Below, piece after piece: positions 63,280 through 64,000 of a DNA stretch of 64,000 nucleotides. The notes below the pieces were generated by a model. That model saw nothing but the letters and a program-made list of their open reading frames with translations. It had not been told where the DNA came from and did no database searches. The stretch's first letter is position 1. Every line of letters starts with the position of its first letter. The stretch lies in contig NZ_WQHX01000006.1 in assembly GCF_013035425.1 (NCBI RefSeq), forward strand, positions 235,132 to 299,131. Direction: 5' to 3'. The translations under genes were made by a program, and so were the position numbers. Origin of the DNA: Ruegeria arenilitoris. GTDB taxonomy: Bacteria; Pseudomonadota; Alphaproteobacteria; Rhodobacterales; Rhodobacteraceae.

Positions 63280-64000
63280 ATGGGACTTCATGTTGACTAT
63301 TTCTCGCTGAACTCGAGTTACACCAACCTCGAAGACGTCGACTTTGGCAGTGCTCCTACGGACACCTCCTCCGTTGAAGAGCTGAACATCAAGCGTATGC
63401 GCGGCGACTTCTGGGAGGGCGGCGCGGAGAATTATTTCGCGGCTCGATATCATGGAGATCTAAACGTCTATCAGGCAGGGACGTACACGTTCTTTCTGAA
63501 ATCCGACAACAACGCGATGTTGTATCTTGATGGTGAACTGGTCGCGGAAAACCTCGGTGGACGCGGAGGCCGGAATAGCGAAGTCACCCTAGATTTATCC
63601 GAAGGCGCTCATGAAATTGAGGTGCGGTATTTTGACAGCACTGGAAGATCGACACTCCAATTGGAGTGGTCCGGTCCCGACAGCGGTTGGGAACGTGAAT
63701 TCATAGGAGGAGATGCTTTCTCTAAGATCGAGACGCCGCCAGCAGATGATGATCAGATTAGTGACACCGGCGACGGTGATACAGGTGGCGAGGATACGTC
63801 CGGAGGCGACCACGGAGATAGTTCGGACCACGGTTCTGGCGGTGACGCTGGCGCGGGCGATCATGATCACGGTTCAGAGGATGAAGGGCAATCGAATGAT
63901 AGTTCGACCAGCAGTCGCCAGGGACTCCATGCCACTTATTTCGCTTTGCCGTTCATGGTTGGCGGTTTGAACGACATTGACTTTGACGGGACACCGAGCG
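63280..64000 (+). CDS. PA14-repeat protein, probably secreted, 3' end missing
   Basis: The frame is open from ATG 63280 to the window edge, giving 240 residues of a longer protein. Residues about 4-145 form a PA14 domain: GLHVDYFSLNSSY, the DFWEGGAENYFAARYHGDL strand and YTFFLKSDNNAMLYLDGE, ending LQLEWSGPDSGWERE. A linker of about 60 residues, rich in Asp, Gly, Ser and His, follows, then a second PA14 begins with GLHATYFALPFMVGG. PA14 domains bind carbohydrates. There is no N-terminal signal peptide, which fits a type I-secreted protein with a C-terminal export signal outside the window. The ribosome site is weak; GGAAAG lies 13 bases upstream. Confidence 0.85.
   Translation, partial: MGLHVDYFSLNSSYTNLEDVDFGSAPTDTSSVEELNIKRMRGDFWEGGAENYFAARYHGDLNVYQAGTYTFFLKSDNNAMLYLDGELVAENLGGRGGRNSEVTLDLSEGAHEIEVRYFDSTGRSTLQLEWSGPDSGWEREFIGGDAFSKIETPPADDDQISDTGDGDTGGEDTSGGDHGDSSDHGSGGDAGAGDHDHGSEDEGQSNDSSTSSRQGLHATYFALPFMVGGLNDIDFDGTPS

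Noticed and set aside
62993..63310. 105-codon plus-strand open frame overlapping the PA14 gene start
   Set aside because: No family resemblance; it overlaps the first 31 bases of the PA14 coding region in another frame, which is strongly protein-like.
1..64000. CRISPR arrays, insertion sequences, integrases, phage genes, rRNA
   Set aside because: No regularly spaced direct repeats, no transposase or integrase motifs, and no rRNA-like sequence were noticed on either strand when reading through.

Overview
The window looks like chromosome from a marine alphaproteobacterium of the Rhodobacterales, Roseobacter group. The basis is the gene set: an ectoine-degradation pair (doeA, doeB), a complete Na+-translocating NQR operon with its own maturation genes, a soluble transhydrogenase, an S-formylglutathione hydrolase, a DUF6478-type protein, and a hybrid NRPS-PKS locus beside an exopolysaccharide locus. 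No phage, insertion sequence, CRISPR array or rRNA was seen. Base composition and codon usage were not calculated.

Layout. 1-3077: 3' part of a urease operon (ureC partial, ureE, ureF, ureG). 3327-5504: doeA-doeB for ectoine breakdown. 5545-6122: decayed DNA with the 3' end of a flavohaemoprotein gene. 6191-6267: tRNA-Pro(CGG). 6390-7505: THUMP-type RNA methyltransferase. 7806-13663: nqrABCDEF, closed by a clear terminator. 13992-16964: a PPP-type phosphatase, a CBS protein, a small membrane protein, then apbE and nqrM, which mature NQR. 16980-22741: sulfatase-fold hydrolase, gpmI, an EnvC-like protein and ctpA, with a terminator. 22795-25552: an MFS pump and two proteins of unknown function. 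25795-29779: a large ABC-like protein whose ATP-site motifs are all altered and which ends in a cyclic-nucleotide-binding domain, coupled to a CPBP membrane protease. 29839-32045: accD-folC. 32085-39849: zapE, MFS, HAD hydrolase, yaiI, sthA, fghA, an AEC transporter and a TetR regulator.

39864-52556 (minus strand) is the most notable region, a tightly coupled biosynthetic operon read in the order PKS, glycosyltransferase, NRPS, phosphopantetheinyl transferase. The NRPS has a formyltransferase-like N-terminus, a degenerate condensation-like remnant, an adenylation domain split by a luciferase-like monooxygenase, and one carrier domain. My hand-read specificity code points to glycine. The PKS is one module (KS-AT-KR-DH-ACP-TE). 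A roughly 0.95 kb divergent intergenic region with inverted repeats separates it from an exopolysaccharide locus (53513-62843): an ExeA-like ATPase, chain-length protein, tyrosine kinase, methyltransferase, membrane glycosyltransferase, polysaccharide deacetylase and two glycosyltransferases. The window ends inside a PA14-repeat protein, probably secreted or surface-located.

Functional links: urease and ectoine hydrolysis both release usable nitrogen. ApbE and NqrM supply the covalent FMN and the metal centre of NQR. The PPTase can activate the carrier domains of both megasynthases. The exopolysaccharide genes form one assembly and export unit. The natural product, the pseudo-ABC protein and the DUF6478 pair have no function I can assign from sequence.
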